Positions 43,765 to 53,210 of a DNA stretch of 64,000 nt are shown piece after piece. The DNA is taken from positions 1 through 64,000 of the forward strand of contig JABCSY010000004.1 in the NCBI GenBank assembly GCA_018238625.1. Reading direction: 5' to 3'. The stretch comes from Promethearchaeota archaeon (lineage in GTDB: Archaea; Asgardarchaeota; Lokiarchaeia; Sigyniarchaeales; SOKP01). The notes beneath the pieces were generated by a model. The model was given only the letters and a program-made list of their open reading frames with translations. It had not been told where the DNA came from and searched no databases. The translations under genes and the position numbers were made by a program. The first letter of the stretch is position 1. Each line of letters starts with the position of its first letter.

Positions 43765-44481
43765 TTATAACTCACGCCCGATTCCATAATAAATAAAAAT
43801 TGCTGAGGAGATCATTAGAAAAAAAGTAACTACAACCCACACCGACCTAAAAAGAGGGTCTTGCCACGTGATATAAAGAACTGCCCCATAAAGTATTAAA
43901 TACATCCCGAAAACACCAATAATAAAAGTTATGAGTTTCTTCTTAAGTATTTTATCTTGAAATGTTTTTATTAAGCGTCTTGAATATATCACTGTTGGTA
44001 TAACAATACATCCTGTAAAAATAATATAAATACACATAAAAAAAGTCCAACTATAAATCGGTCGCCACTGTTCGGTAAATGTAATTCCATTGGGAATAAA
44101 AAAAAATAACCCATTAACAAAACCGTAAATTATTGTAATAATCAATTGTTTTTTTATTGTGAATACAAATTCAAGCTTAAGTATGCTGACTATAAATGTA
44201 AGGATAAAAATAGGTGAAAACAGCATTGGATAAAATGTGAAGATGTAAAGTATTTGTAACAACAATACATTGTCAGGTATAAATGCTGCTGTTACAATAA
44301 AAATAGCATTAAATATTAATCCGAAAGCTGTAAAAAAATAAACCATGCTTAAAGTAAGAATGGGACGCGGTCGATTACGTATTAGTAATTTTATCGCAAG
44401 AAATAAAAATATACATGCTACAATCAACTGTGGTATAAAAATGATTAATAATCTTGACGGATCTGTTGATTGTAATATCAT
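43765..44481 (-). CDS. Polytopic membrane protein, about seven transmembrane segments
   Basis: This 238-residue protein is mostly hydrophobic, with about seven segments (about 12-31, 38-62, 70-103, 112-130, 142-165, 183-203 and 210-233). The loops are short. The layout resembles the seven-helix sensory modules of some histidine kinases, but no kinase or other soluble domain is present. Function unknown. It lies just downstream of the E1-like gene on the same strand. Confidence 0.65.
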   Translation of the reverse strand: MILQSTDPSRLLIIFIPQLIVACIFLFLAIKLLIRNRPRPILTLSMVYFFTAFGLIFNAIFIVTAAFIPDNVLLLQILYIFTFYPMLFSPIFILTFIVSILKLEFVFTIKKQLIITIIYGFVNGLFFFIPNGITFTEQWRPIYSWTFFMCIYIIFTGCIVIPTVIYSRRLIKTFQDKILKKKLITFIIGVFGMYLILYGAVLYITWQDPLFRSVWVVVTFFLMISSAIFIYYGIGREL

Positions 44482-44601
44482 GTTATAACACTACCTTTTA
44501 TTAACCACTTAGTTAATTTAATATAGTATTTCTATTATTAATTGTTCATTCTTTTATTTAAGTGTATAAATATGTGAATATAAATTAATGTTTATTCACA
44601 T

Positions 44602-45453
44602 TTAGAATTTGAAATTTATTGATTTTGACTGAAAATAATCGTATCCAATTATCTGAGGGGCAAGAATCATCCTTTTTATTTTAAGAACTCCCGAAAAAAT
44701 CACCTCAAAAGTAAGATACGAAGCAGCTATTCTTACTAAAGGAGCCATTGCTATAAAAGGAAGATTTCCTGAAAATATCCCGTCCATGGCACCCTTTTCA
44801 CGATCATAACGCGAGATTATTTCGGGAAACTGTGTCAATTTATCTAAAACCTGCTTTTTAATGTCTATTAAAACCGATTTTGATTGATAAATTTGGGGAA
44901 TTGTCATTTTATTTGTTTTAAAACCATAGCAAGTTTCGTAATCCTCGCTTTCAGAAGTAAACCACCACGCCCAAAGGTAAGGCACCGCCCATGCTTCTAG
45001 CATTAAAATCTTTAGTTCTCTACATTTACGCGAAATCAGTATAGAAACAATAGGATCGTCTAAAGTTAAAGCCACAACGGAAGAACCCTCTATAATTTTT
45101 AATACATTTCGCTCGTTAACTTCGTAATACTTACATACATTAATTTCGGGGTTAATATTCTTTAGTAATTTTTCAACTACATCGACTTTGTATTCTCCTA
45201 TATCTGCTCTTACGCATACTTGTCTGTTTAGATTAGATTCTTCAAACTTGTCGTTATCGCATATAACAAGATTTTCGCATCCAGAGCGAGCAAGTTGTTC
45301 CGTTAGTGGCCCACCAAGACCTCCTTGACCAAGAATTGTAATCCGAGCTTTACGAAGTTGTTCTTGTTCAATAAATGTTACGAGCCCGATATTTCTATTA
45401 ATTTGATTCCAATACGACTGAGACCAATTTTTAGGTCGTTTATCTTCAAACAT
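44602..45453 (-). CDS. E1-like ThiF/MoeB/HesA family adenylyltransferase
   Basis: The protein has 283 residues. The nucleotide-binding loop GQGGLGG is at 42-48; the ICDNDKFEESNLNRQV stretch (about 64-79) includes the conserved Asp, Asn and Arg77; K89 follows in GEYKV. The usual CxxC zinc pairs of MoeB/ThiF and a clear catalytic cysteine are not evident, so it may adenylate a substrate without a thioester step. No ubiquitin-like partner is encoded nearby. A gene for a double-GNAT protein lies upstream on the same strand. Confidence 0.78.
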   Translation of the reverse strand: MFEDKRPKNWSQSYWNQINRNIGLVTFIEQEQLRKARITILGQGGLGGPLTEQLARSGCENLVICDNDKFEESNLNRQVCVRADIGEYKVDVVEKLLKNINPEINVCKYYEVNERNVLKIIEGSSVVALTLDDPIVSILISRKCRELKILMLEAWAVPYLWAWWFTSESEDYETCYGFKTNKMTIPQIYQSKSVLIDIKKQVLDKLTQFPEIISRYDREKGAMDGIFSGNLPFIAMAPLVRIAASYLTFEVIFSGVLKIKRMILAPQIIGYDYFQSKSINFKF

Positions 45454-45609
45454 AATAATCCGATTTTAATGATTAAATAACATATTTCAAAATTTTATAC
45501 ACTCTTTTCGTTTGCAGTTTTGGCTTAACTATTTCCCTTATCCTATAATCTTTGAATTATTTTTCATCGGAGAAATGTTATAACATAATTACCATTTAAT
45601 AAAAAGAAT

Positions 45610-46857
45610 TTACTTTTCTCTTATTTCTTTAAAATATTTTATAATTTTAAGAAACTCTTCCGTTTCTGGAATTAGTTTGATATCTTTATTTAATTCTTTT
45701 TCGTGATATACAAACAGTACTTGGTCTTCAAACAAATTTTTAGCTTTATTGTACTTGAAAGCGGGAATGTAGCCTGTTGGTTTAAATCCGGCATTAAAGA
45801 AAATCGTTTGATGTGCGGGATCATAAGCGGAAATATATGCTTCAAAATAGCGTAGTCTCAATTCCTGAGTTATTGATTTTATCTCTTTTAAAAACACATA
45901 TAACTCCTCTAAATTTGAAACTTTATAAACCACTTTTTCTGCGATACAGATATTATCGTAGTGTAAAAATTCAAAGAAAGAATTAGTTCCTTTTATCGAA
46001 ATAGTAATTTGCTCGTTACCAAACTTGTCCCTTTCAGCTCTTCTCTTTAAAAGCGAGCTTATGTTTACAATTTTATCCTTATCTAATTCTGAATCTAATG
46101 TATCGTAATTTTTTATTGCAGGCAGTCCTAAACTATAGTTTTGAAAAGCGTAAAAATAACAGAAAATCGCCTGAGATATTATTTTAGGTTTTTCAGAGCT
46201 TCTGTAATTAAATAATGCTTTCCGATTGTAAATAATAAATAAGATTTCTGATTCGGAATGGTTAAAAAATATGTCCTTATTAGGGAAAAACGCTGTTGGG
46301 TTAAATCCTGTTAACTTTGCTATATGTTGGATACTAGAAAAACTTGAGCGAATTTCAGCAAACCAAATTAATATTTGATCTTTAAATTTATACATAGGAG
46401 CAACCACACAGGCGATACTAGCAGTGGATATGTCTGCTTTATGTTGATAGTTCTTTCTAAAGGCGAAGCCAAAAAAATTTCCAATTTTTTTTTCAAAATC
46501 GAGGTGAAGGCCAATACATCCTATTACTTTGTTGGGTTTAAATCTAAAAATTATCCAATAATAATTGGGACTTCTTATCATGCTCCGAACTTCAGAGATA
46601 TCCTCCATTCTTTTATAAGGATAAGTATTTTCATAAACTTCCTTGAAGATATTTGTGATTTCCTCTGCGTCCTCTTCTGTGGCAAACTTTAATGAGGGAA
46701 TTCTCTTTCCGTTCCTTATGGGGTTTTCAAAATCATACCCTTTTTCTAAATCCATTTTCCTTGAGTAAGGATAATTTTTGAGCATATCCTCAATAGTAAT
46801 GATATCCTCTTTAGATTTAGAAACACTTTTAGAAAACATTATTAAACGGCTATCCAT
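45610..46857 (-). CDS. Protein with two GNAT-like halves
   Basis: The protein has 415 residues. Residues about 57-170 resemble an N-acetyltransferase: LKFATEEDAEEITNIFKEVY, then NKVIGCIGLHLDFEKKIGNF. A second GNAT-like half (about 325-395) has LRYFEAYISAYDPAHQTIFF followed by NAGFKPTGYIPAF. The acetyl-CoA phosphate loop (R/QxxGxG/A) is not clear in either half, so catalysis is uncertain. It precedes the E1-like gene on the same strand. Confidence 0.6.
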   Translation of the reverse strand: MDSRLIMFSKSVSKSKEDIITIEDMLKNYPYSRKMDLEKGYDFENPIRNGKRIPSLKFATEEDAEEITNIFKEVYENTYPYKRMEDISEVRSMIRSPNYYWIIFRFKPNKVIGCIGLHLDFEKKIGNFFGFAFRKNYQHKADISTASIACVVAPMYKFKDQILIWFAEIRSSFSSIQHIAKLTGFNPTAFFPNKDIFFNHSESEILFIIYNRKALFNYRSSEKPKIISQAIFCYFYAFQNYSLGLPAIKNYDTLDSELDKDKIVNISSLLKRRAERDKFGNEQITISIKGTNSFFEFLHYDNICIAEKVVYKVSNLEELYVFLKEIKSITQELRLRYFEAYISAYDPAHQTIFFNAGFKPTGYIPAFKYNKAKNLFEDQVLFVYHEKELNKDIKLIPETEEFLKIIKYFKEIREK

Positions 46858-47059
46858 AAGCTACTTAACATTATTATTATTTTATTATTAAATTTATGGA
46901 ATATATAGGGGATAACTTATAATGACAACTTATAAAGGAAAAATTTTCGTCAACAAAAAAAGATTATTTTGTTTAAATCTAATCAGTTATTAGATGTATA
47001 ACTTGTTTTTAAATTCCAACAAGATCGTTGAAAAAATTATTTGCCAATTTTTCCAATAG

Positions 47060-47102
47060 TTCGAAGTTTGAGTAAAGTTCACGATTCGAAACTATTTATA
47101 GC
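47060..47102 (+). promoter_or_regulatory. Paired TTCGAA boxes and TATA upstream of an MFS exporter
   Basis: TTCGAA occurs at 47060-47065 and 47085-47090, centred 25 bases apart, within a larger imperfect dyad (TAGTTCGAA and TTCGAAACTA). A TATA-like CTATTTATAG at 47092-47101 follows directly. The nine bases TTCGAAGTT at 47060-47068 also occur inside the palindrome at 38364-38379. This is a good candidate operator for a regulator of the exporter. The rest of the 318-base gap holds nothing convincing. Confidence 0.45.
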
Positions 47103-47175
47103 ATCATACTTATCAGATACTAAAAGAAATTGAATTAAGTATTTAGAATCAATTTTTTAGGAGTTTTGAAAAAGT

Positions 47176-48471
47176 ATGGAAGAATTAACTACGAAAAAAA
47201 CGTTTAGGCATTACCTTTATTTTATGTTTGGGCAACAGTTTTCGCTGTTAGGCTCAGGAATTGTTGGTTTTGTAATCGCGTGGTGGATTACGATTGAAAC
47301 ACAGAGTGCTGTGTTTCTTTCAATTGCGGTATTTGTAATATTTGTACCGCAAGTTATTGTTACGCCATTTGCAGGCGTCTTAGCTGATAGGGTGAACCGT
47401 AAAACGATTATCTTTATGGTAGATTCTCTTCAAGCGGTTTTAACTTTTGTATTGTTCCTATTTTTCTTTATAGGATTAATTAATATTTGGGTGATATTTG
47501 TAATACATACTTTGCGCAGCGTTCTTTTTGCGTTTCACGTACCAGCATTTCAAGCGATTATTCCATCTATGGTCCCAAAAGAAAGATTAACTCAAATTAA
47601 TGGCTTCAATTTTCTTATTTCGGGAGTGGTTTTTATAATAGGACCCTTATTGTCGGCTATACTTTTAGAATTGTTTCCAATAACATTTATTTTTTTAATT
47701 GATGTTCTGACTTTTGTAATGGCTCTAATTCCGTTGCTATTGATAACAATTCCCCACGAAAATAAATCCTTAAAGGAATCAGAATCAGAAAAGAAATCGT
47801 TCACGAGAGAATTCAAGGAAGGTTTCCTTGTCGTAAAAGCAGTGCCAGGTCTCTTAAGCATGATAGTATTTGCTATGATTTTTAACTTCATAAATAGACC
47901 TTTTAACGTGTTATGGCCTTACTTTATTAACATAACACATGGTGGAACAGCGCTACATTTGGCTTTACTTTTTGGTTCTATGCAGATAGGAAGATTGCTT
48001 GGCTCTTTAATTACATCGATCAAAAAAGAGTGGAAACATAAGATCAAAATCAATATAATTGGAGCATCGATATTTTTTGCCTCGTATTTACTAATAGGTC
48101 TTGCACCCTATCAATCGTTTAATTTAATGATGATTGGTGGATTTTTCGGTGCGATAATCTTTCCAATAACAGTAGCTACTTATTTAACGATATTACAAAC
48201 AGTAGTTCCTTCGGACAAAATAGGAAGAGTTATGTCAATAGATCATACGATTTCTATGGCAATAGCCCCTATTGGTGCTCTAATGGCGGGACCTATGGCG
48301 GATTTAATAGGTATTAATACTTTATTAGTTATTTGCGCTTTCGTGGGTATTATCTATCCCTTTCTCTTATGGATTTTCACAAAGATTAGATATCTCGAAC
48401 ATCCTCGAGAAAAGGAGGAAATAGTTGTACCTAAACAAGAAATAATAGAATTGAAAACTCAAAAAGCTTAA
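47176..48471 (+). CDS. Major facilitator superfamily transporter (EntS/DHA3-like exporter)
   Basis: This 431-residue protein has about 12 hydrophobic segments, beginning with a short cytosolic N-terminus and FGQQFSLLGSGIVGFVIAWW. The motif A region is AGVLADRVNRKTIIFM (about 76-91). The family includes macrolide and siderophore exporters. A Shine-Dalgarno-like AGGAG precedes the ATG. The upstream region has candidate operator boxes. Confidence 0.88.
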   Translation: MEELTTKKTFRHYLYFMFGQQFSLLGSGIVGFVIAWWITIETQSAVFLSIAVFVIFVPQVIVTPFAGVLADRVNRKTIIFMVDSLQAVLTFVLFLFFFIGLINIWVIFVIHTLRSVLFAFHVPAFQAIIPSMVPKERLTQINGFNFLISGVVFIIGPLLSAILLELFPITFIFLIDVLTFVMALIPLLLITIPHENKSLKESESEKKSFTREFKEGFLVVKAVPGLLSMIVFAMIFNFINRPFNVLWPYFINITHGGTALHLALLFGSMQIGRLLGSLITSIKKEWKHKIKINIIGASIFFASYLLIGLAPYQSFNLMMIGGFFGAIIFPITVATYLTILQTVVPSDKIGRVMSIDHTISMAIAPIGALMAGPMADLIGINTLLVICAFVGIIYPFLLWIFTKIRYLEHPREKEEIVVPKQEIIELKTQKA

Positions 48472-48545
48472 TTTTTTTTTTCTCTTTTTTTTGTCTAGAT
48501 AATCGGTTAAATAATTTTTTATAAGACAATAGTAATAATTATACT

Positions 48546-49352
48546 ATGAATGAGAACAAAGTAGAAGGAAAAGTTAATTCCGAATTTGAGCAGAAAAAAG
48601 GGCAAGTTGTCGAACTTCCCATTCTAGACTTCCTCAAAATTAATTTCATTAGCTTCTTGGTCCCTCTTTATGCGTGTTTAGGTTTTTTTTTATTATTTGA
48701 ATATGGTTTTATAATCTATTTTTCAATTCTACCAATAATTCATTTCTTATTACTCCCTGGTTTCCTACTATTTCTTTATTTTATTTATCTTATTTTATTA
48801 ATTGAGTTCACAGCATTATGGACTCGGCGATGGAGTAAGAAATCTCCTCCCGTAGAAGGGGTTTTCAAACGGGTTTTAGACGATGTTAACAGCGAAGAAG
48901 GAAAGATGATGAAATACTACCACAAAAGAGGATTCATAGTAAAATATCCGATGTGGTTGACGTCCAAATCGCCTTTTCCTTGGCTCGTGAATCGCGCGCT
49001 AAGAAGGATTAGTCACAATAAAATCGGAAAGAACGTAATTTATTGCGATTCTTACGTAGGTTTAGAATTCACAGATTTAGGAGATAACGTCTTCTTCTAC
49101 CCTACATCTGCATTGTCGAGCCACGCCGTTAATACTATCTTTGGAAAGATAAGTATGATGGAAATAAAACTTGGAAAAAACACGACGTTCTATCCTGGAA
49201 TAATAGCCGGTCCCAACGCTTTAACAGAGGATAATAACGTTATCTTTCCAAACACGGTGTTACATAAAAATTGGAGAGGGAAACCAGATAAATACTATTA
49301 CCAAGGAAGTCCTGGAAGACATATAGAAATCAAGCATTTGAAAAAAAAATAA
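48546..49352 (+). CDS. Left-handed beta-helix (hexapeptide) acyltransferase-like membrane protein
   Basis: The protein has 268 residues. Two or three hydrophobic segments lie in the N-terminal part (about 30-95). The C-terminal half has spaced hexapeptide-like turns: KIGKNVIYCDSYVGLEFTDL (about 160-179), GDNVFFYPTSALS and KLGKNTTFYPGIIAGP, the mark of LbH acyltransferases. It probably modifies a lipid or sugar at the membrane. Usual catalytic His is a candidate in LSSHAVN, but this is not certain. Confidence 0.65.
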   Translation: MNENKVEGKVNSEFEQKKGQVVELPILDFLKINFISFLVPLYACLGFFLLFEYGFIIYFSILPIIHFLLLPGFLLFLYFIYLILLIEFTALWTRRWSKKSPPVEGVFKRVLDDVNSEEGKMMKYYHKRGFIVKYPMWLTSKSPFPWLVNRALRRISHNKIGKNVIYCDSYVGLEFTDLGDNVFFYPTSALSSHAVNTIFGKISMMEIKLGKNTTFYPGIIAGPNALTEDNNVIFPNTVLHKNWRGKPDKYYYQGSPGRHIEIKHLKKK

Positions 49353-49378
49353 AATCTTTAGTACAATTTTATTTTAAT

Positions 49379-50878
49379 TTAAGAAGCTTGTGTAGATTCA
49401 ATTTTTGGGAATTTTTTATGCTTTTGCAAGAATTCTCTATAAGAATTCACCTTATCTAAAACAGAACCCGCAAGTTCTAGCGATTCGAAAACAGGAACGT
49501 TGCGATTTAACAATTTTAGCTTAAATTTGTATCTACTTTTATACGCTTCGAATCCTTCGTTTATTTTTAACATAACGCAATACATTGGTTTCGTACACGC
49601 GCTTTTTGCTTTTGCAATATATCTTATAAATTGTTTGTTTAAATCGAGTCCTTTATACCCCAAATCGTCCAAAACTTCTTCAAACCCTCCAAATCTTTCG
49701 GGATCTTTAACGAAGATAATAGAGGAAATGTTAGGGTCTTTATCTAGCGCTAGAATTGTACGGTAATAAATGTTTGGTTGAATTCCCATTCCACCTAGAT
49801 CTATTGGATTTGATAGGTTGGTATTTACATCTGGGACGAATCTTTTCATTTTATTCATTGTCTTCTCTGATAATTGAGGTATTTTTAGATTGTATTTTTC
49901 TAATATGTCTATTGCCTCAATCGTGGAACCACCACCAATTCCAATCACCCCTACATTACGCGTGTTTGGTAAGCGAGTTAGATTAAAGGCAGAAGCTAGC
50001 GCAGCAAGCTCGTTTGAATTACTTGCTATACAACTACCTGTTTGTTTCCCTACTGCCTTCCAAATATCATTGTTCCCGGCTAAACCTCCAGTGTGAGATA
50101 AAATTGCTTTTTTTGTTGCTTCTCCATATCCCGCCCTCCAAAGTATTACTGGTTTCCTATTTAGATTACATTTCTTAACTATTTCCATGAATTTCCGTCC
50201 TTGTTCGATTGATCTCAAGTTCTCAAGGTACAAACCAATTATTTTGGTGTGTTCGTCAGTTAAGAAATATTCTAAAAATTCTACAGGAGATAGATCTAAC
50301 GAATTACCAATTGAAATCGATTTTGAGGTATATAATCCATATGAAACGATAAGCTGAGAGATATTTTGAGCAATTCCACCAGATTGAAATATTCCACCAA
50401 AGTTACCTGATTTTCTGGATTGTTCAAATGCGAAATAGAGCCCTCCTTTTGGATTGTAAACGCCGATACAATTAGGCCCTATAATTCGGATGTTATATTT
50501 TCGAGCAACTTGTATCGTTTGGTTTTCCAGCGTCTCGTTTCCAACTTCGCGGAAACCAGAAGAAAAGATTGTGCAAAAAGGGACATTTCTCTGACCTATC
50601 TCCTCCAATAATTTAGGAACCAGACGTGAAGGTACAGCTAATATGACGTAATCAATGGGTTCCGAAATCTCTAAAATAGAGTTATAAACTTTATGACCTA
50701 AGACTTCTTTTCCAGCTAATCGAGGATTAAATAAATACATCGGTCCTCGAAACTTATCTTTCATTGCTCGGACGAAAAAGCCTCCGCCTGCCGGATCCCA
50801 GCTTGCTCCAATAATTCCAATAGATCTCGGAAAGAATAACCTATTAAAATCAATTTTTGATTCTTGTAATGTAGACAT
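49379..50878 (-). CDS. ADP-forming acyl-CoA synthetase, alpha-type subunit
   Basis: The protein has 499 residues. The N-terminal CoA-binding domain has SIGIIGASWDPAGGGF (about 19-34); the succinyl-CoA-synthetase-like part carries the phosphohistidine loop AILSHTGGLAG (about 259-269) and GVIGIGGGSTIEA. No ATP-grasp domain is present. It is a distant paralogue of the protein encoded at 17795-19159. Its neighbours do not reveal the substrate. Confidence 0.85.
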   Translation of the reverse strand: MSTLQESKIDFNRLFFPRSIGIIGASWDPAGGGFFVRAMKDKFRGPMYLFNPRLAGKEVLGHKVYNSILEISEPIDYVILAVPSRLVPKLLEEIGQRNVPFCTIFSSGFREVGNETLENQTIQVARKYNIRIIGPNCIGVYNPKGGLYFAFEQSRKSGNFGGIFQSGGIAQNISQLIVSYGLYTSKSISIGNSLDLSPVEFLEYFLTDEHTKIIGLYLENLRSIEQGRKFMEIVKKCNLNRKPVILWRAGYGEATKKAILSHTGGLAGNNDIWKAVGKQTGSCIASNSNELAALASAFNLTRLPNTRNVGVIGIGGGSTIEAIDILEKYNLKIPQLSEKTMNKMKRFVPDVNTNLSNPIDLGGMGIQPNIYYRTILALDKDPNISSIIFVKDPERFGGFEEVLDDLGYKGLDLNKQFIRYIAKAKSACTKPMYCVMLKINEGFEAYKSRYKFKLKLLNRNVPVFESLELAGSVLDKVNSYREFLQKHKKFPKIESTQAS

Positions 50879-50982
50879 ATAAAAACAGCTTAAAATGACT
50901 TCTAATAATAGGTTTAGTAATAATTTTTAACTAAAATATTTTATTATGGCGTAAAGGGGAAATTATCTTTCTTAAAAAATTA

Positions 50983-51708
50983 TTAGGTAACTCTTCCTAG
51001 TAATTCATTGGCCATTGATATATCGTCAGTAATAATTCCATCGACCCCCATTTCGATTAATCGCTCCATAACATCCTTATCGTTTACGGTCCAAACATTA
51101 ACTTTAAGATTGTTGTCATGAGCAAAATCAACGATTTTTTTGTCAGCTACACTATAATGTGGATGTATTGCGTAAAATTTGTTATCAACTGCTTTTAAAA
51201 TCTTTCTTTTAATTTGGCGGACTCGCACAAGATCTGCAGATAACAACAAACCGAGCTTTATATTAGGTTCTAGATTTTTCAACTTCGCTAACTCGCCAAA
51301 TGCAAAACAGCTAACAATTGAAGTATTTAGAAGATTTTCTTCTTTCAAAAGTTTAATCAATTTCTCAAGTAGGCCACTCGATTTAATTTCTATTTGCAAA
51401 CCCACTTTCTTTTTTGCGACTTTAATTAATTCTAATAAAGTAGGGATTTTTTCGCCTTCACCAGCATCTAATTTCTTAATTTCTTCCAAAGTCATATCTT
51501 TAATCAATCCTTGGACGCCTGAAGTGCTTAAAGTATCTGAATCGTGAATTATTACAATTTCGCCATCTTTTGTTTTGTGTATGTCAAATTCTACCATATC
51601 AGCTTTTAATTCAATTGCTTTCTTAAAAGCCATCAAAGTGTTTTCAGGGGCGATCGCGCTTGCGCCTTTATGTCCAATTATTAAAATATCTTTTTTTTTT
51701 AATGTCAT
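50983..51708 (-). CDS. Glycerophosphodiester phosphodiesterase
   Basis: The protein has 241 residues. GDPD catalytic residues are in place: H13 in IGHKGAS, E40 and D42 in VEFDIH, and H55 in IVIIHDSD. The C-terminal VNVWTVNDKDVMERL and GVDGIITDD motifs are typical. No signal peptide is seen. It hydrolyses glycerophosphodiesters to glycerol phosphate and alcohol. A close paralogue lies 34 bases upstream on the same strand. Confidence 0.92.
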   Translation of the reverse strand: MTLKKKDILIIGHKGASAIAPENTLMAFKKAIELKADMVEFDIHKTKDGEIVIIHDSDTLSTSGVQGLIKDMTLEEIKKLDAGEGEKIPTLLELIKVAKKKVGLQIEIKSSGLLEKLIKLLKEENLLNTSIVSCFAFGELAKLKNLEPNIKLGLLLSADLVRVRQIKRKILKAVDNKFYAIHPHYSVADKKIVDFAHDNNLKVNVWTVNDKDVMERLIEMGVDGIITDDISMANELLGRVT

Positions 51709-51742
51709 TAATAAAATCCCTTCAATTATTTAAGATTAAAAA

Positions 51743-52477
51743 TTAAGAAAATGATTTTAAAATAGCTTTCGCCCGAGAAATATCATTAGTAATTATACCG
51801 TCAACGCCTAGCCTTATAAGTTTCTTAATAGACACCTTGGAATCAACCGTCCACGGAAAAACTTTTACGTTATTAGCGTGAGCAAAATCCACAAACTGCA
51901 GATCTACCATCATTACTAAAGGATTAATCGCGTAAAGGTTATTATCTATACAATACTGAATCATTTCTTTTTTTTTATCCCAATCAATCTTTATAGTGCC
52001 TGGAGTTGGTTCTAATGAAGCTAATTTTAGGGAGGGCTCTAGCTTTTGAATTTTCAATAGCTCATCGTGTATAAAGGAACTTATTATCGTTGCGTCTAAA
52101 ATATCATATTCTCGAAAAATATGAATAACTTTTTCTGTAATTCCTTCTACTTTAATTTCGCAATTTAAACCAATCTTATTTTTTGTCAGCTCAACTAATT
52201 CTTGCAAAGTTGGAATTTGTTCCCCCTCTCCAAAGTTTAGTTTTCTCAATTCCTTCAGAGTCATATCTTTTAGTAATCCATCTTTACCAGTTATTCTTTT
52301 AATGTCTTCATCATGTGTAACTACTATATTTCCATCTCGTGTTTCTTGGACATCAAACTCCACATAATCGGCTTTTAATTCAATAGCTTTTTGAAAGGCT
52401 TTTAGCGTATTTTCGGGTGAAATCGAGCTTGCACCACGATGTCCTACTATTAGAATTTTTTTTTCCATTTCAATCAT
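51743..52477 (-). CDS. Glycerophosphodiester phosphodiesterase
   Basis: This 244-residue tandem paralogue of the gene that follows it on the minus strand has H13 in VGHRGAS, E40 and D42 in VEFDVQ, and H55 in IVVTHDED, with FPWTVDSKVSIKKL and GVDGIITND at the C-terminal end. The two are similar throughout but clearly diverged, so the duplication is not recent. Both are probably expressed together. Confidence 0.92.
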   Translation of the reverse strand: MIEMEKKILIVGHRGASSISPENTLKAFQKAIELKADYVEFDVQETRDGNIVVTHDEDIKRITGKDGLLKDMTLKELRKLNFGEGEQIPTLQELVELTKNKIGLNCEIKVEGITEKVIHIFREYDILDATIISSFIHDELLKIQKLEPSLKLASLEPTPGTIKIDWDKKKEMIQYCIDNNLYAINPLVMMVDLQFVDFAHANNVKVFPWTVDSKVSIKKLIRLGVDGIITNDISRAKAILKSFS

Positions 52478-52796
52478 CTTATAAATCTCATCTAAAACTT
52501 GTTAATGCTGAGGAAATTTAATATTACTTTTTAATTAAATTTATATTTTAGCAAATTAAAAACTATTAACTCAGAAAAATACGACTTCTGATAATTTATA
52601 CTTTCACAAACAAATTTCTCATAACCAATTTAAATAAAATTTAAATACTCAAATACGGCAACAAGTATTGGTCGCCATTAAATTTATAAATATAGAATAT
52701 TTTAATAATTAATTGATAGAAGATTATTGTATAATACTAACAAGTAATAATAAAGGTAAAATTTATAAAGATAAAATTTTGGTGGTCAACGAAACT
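52478..52796. other. Intergenic region between divergent GDPD and zinc-ribbon genes
   Basis: This is 319 bases of AT-rich sequence. The frame of the zinc-ribbon gene is open back to TTG 52713 but shows no coding signal before ATG 52797. Nothing else is recognisable; it must hold both promoters. Confidence 0.45.
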
Positions 52797-53048
52797 ATGA
52801 GGTTTTGCCCAGATTGCGATAACATCCTGATACCTAAAAACAAAAAACTATTCTGCAAAGCGTGTGAGAAAGAATTCGAGATAGATCCAAACAATAACGA
52901 TTATAATATAGTTAAAACGATAAAACACGACGATAAAGAAGCAGCCCCAATAGTGATAAAGAGAGCTGTAACAAAATCTAAGATTTCTGCTCAAGATAGG
53001 AAAGCATTTGAAGAATTCTTCGATGTGGGCGATGCTAACGGGTATTAA
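52797..53048 (+). CDS. RPB9/TFS-like single zinc-ribbon protein
   Basis: I choose ATG 52797 (GGTGGT at 52781-52786 upstream) because the product then begins MRFCPDCDNILIPKNKKLFC, the usual start of the RPB9/TFS family; the frame is open further up to TTG 52713. This gives 83 residues. The four cysteines of the N-terminal ribbon (CPDC and CKAC) are present. The second, C-terminal ribbon with its catalytic acidic hairpin, normal in archaeal TFS, is absent and replaced by a charged helical tail (ISAQDRKAFEEFFDVG). It may bind RNA polymerase without cleavage-factor activity. Confidence 0.7.
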   Translation: MRFCPDCDNILIPKNKKLFCKACEKEFEIDPNNNDYNIVKTIKHDDKEAAPIVIKRAVTKSKISAQDRKAFEEFFDVGDANGY

Positions 53049-53210
53049 TTTTGCGGAGAGAACCAATTATACGCAATTAATTCCTTCTTCCTTGTTTTAA
53101 ATTTTAATTTTCATTGATAAAAGATATTTTTAACTTTCACATTAGATTTAATTTAAGTGAAATATTTTTTTAATAGATTTTAAAGATAATAATGCTGAAA
53201 GTTGATTAAA

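Noticed and set aside
46922-46993. A 23-codon frame starting MTTYKGK and ending LISY upstream of the second MFS gene, similar in size to the micro-ORFs
   Set aside because: It lacks the GAGGTAA leader and nine-base spacing, and the C-terminal motif does not match.
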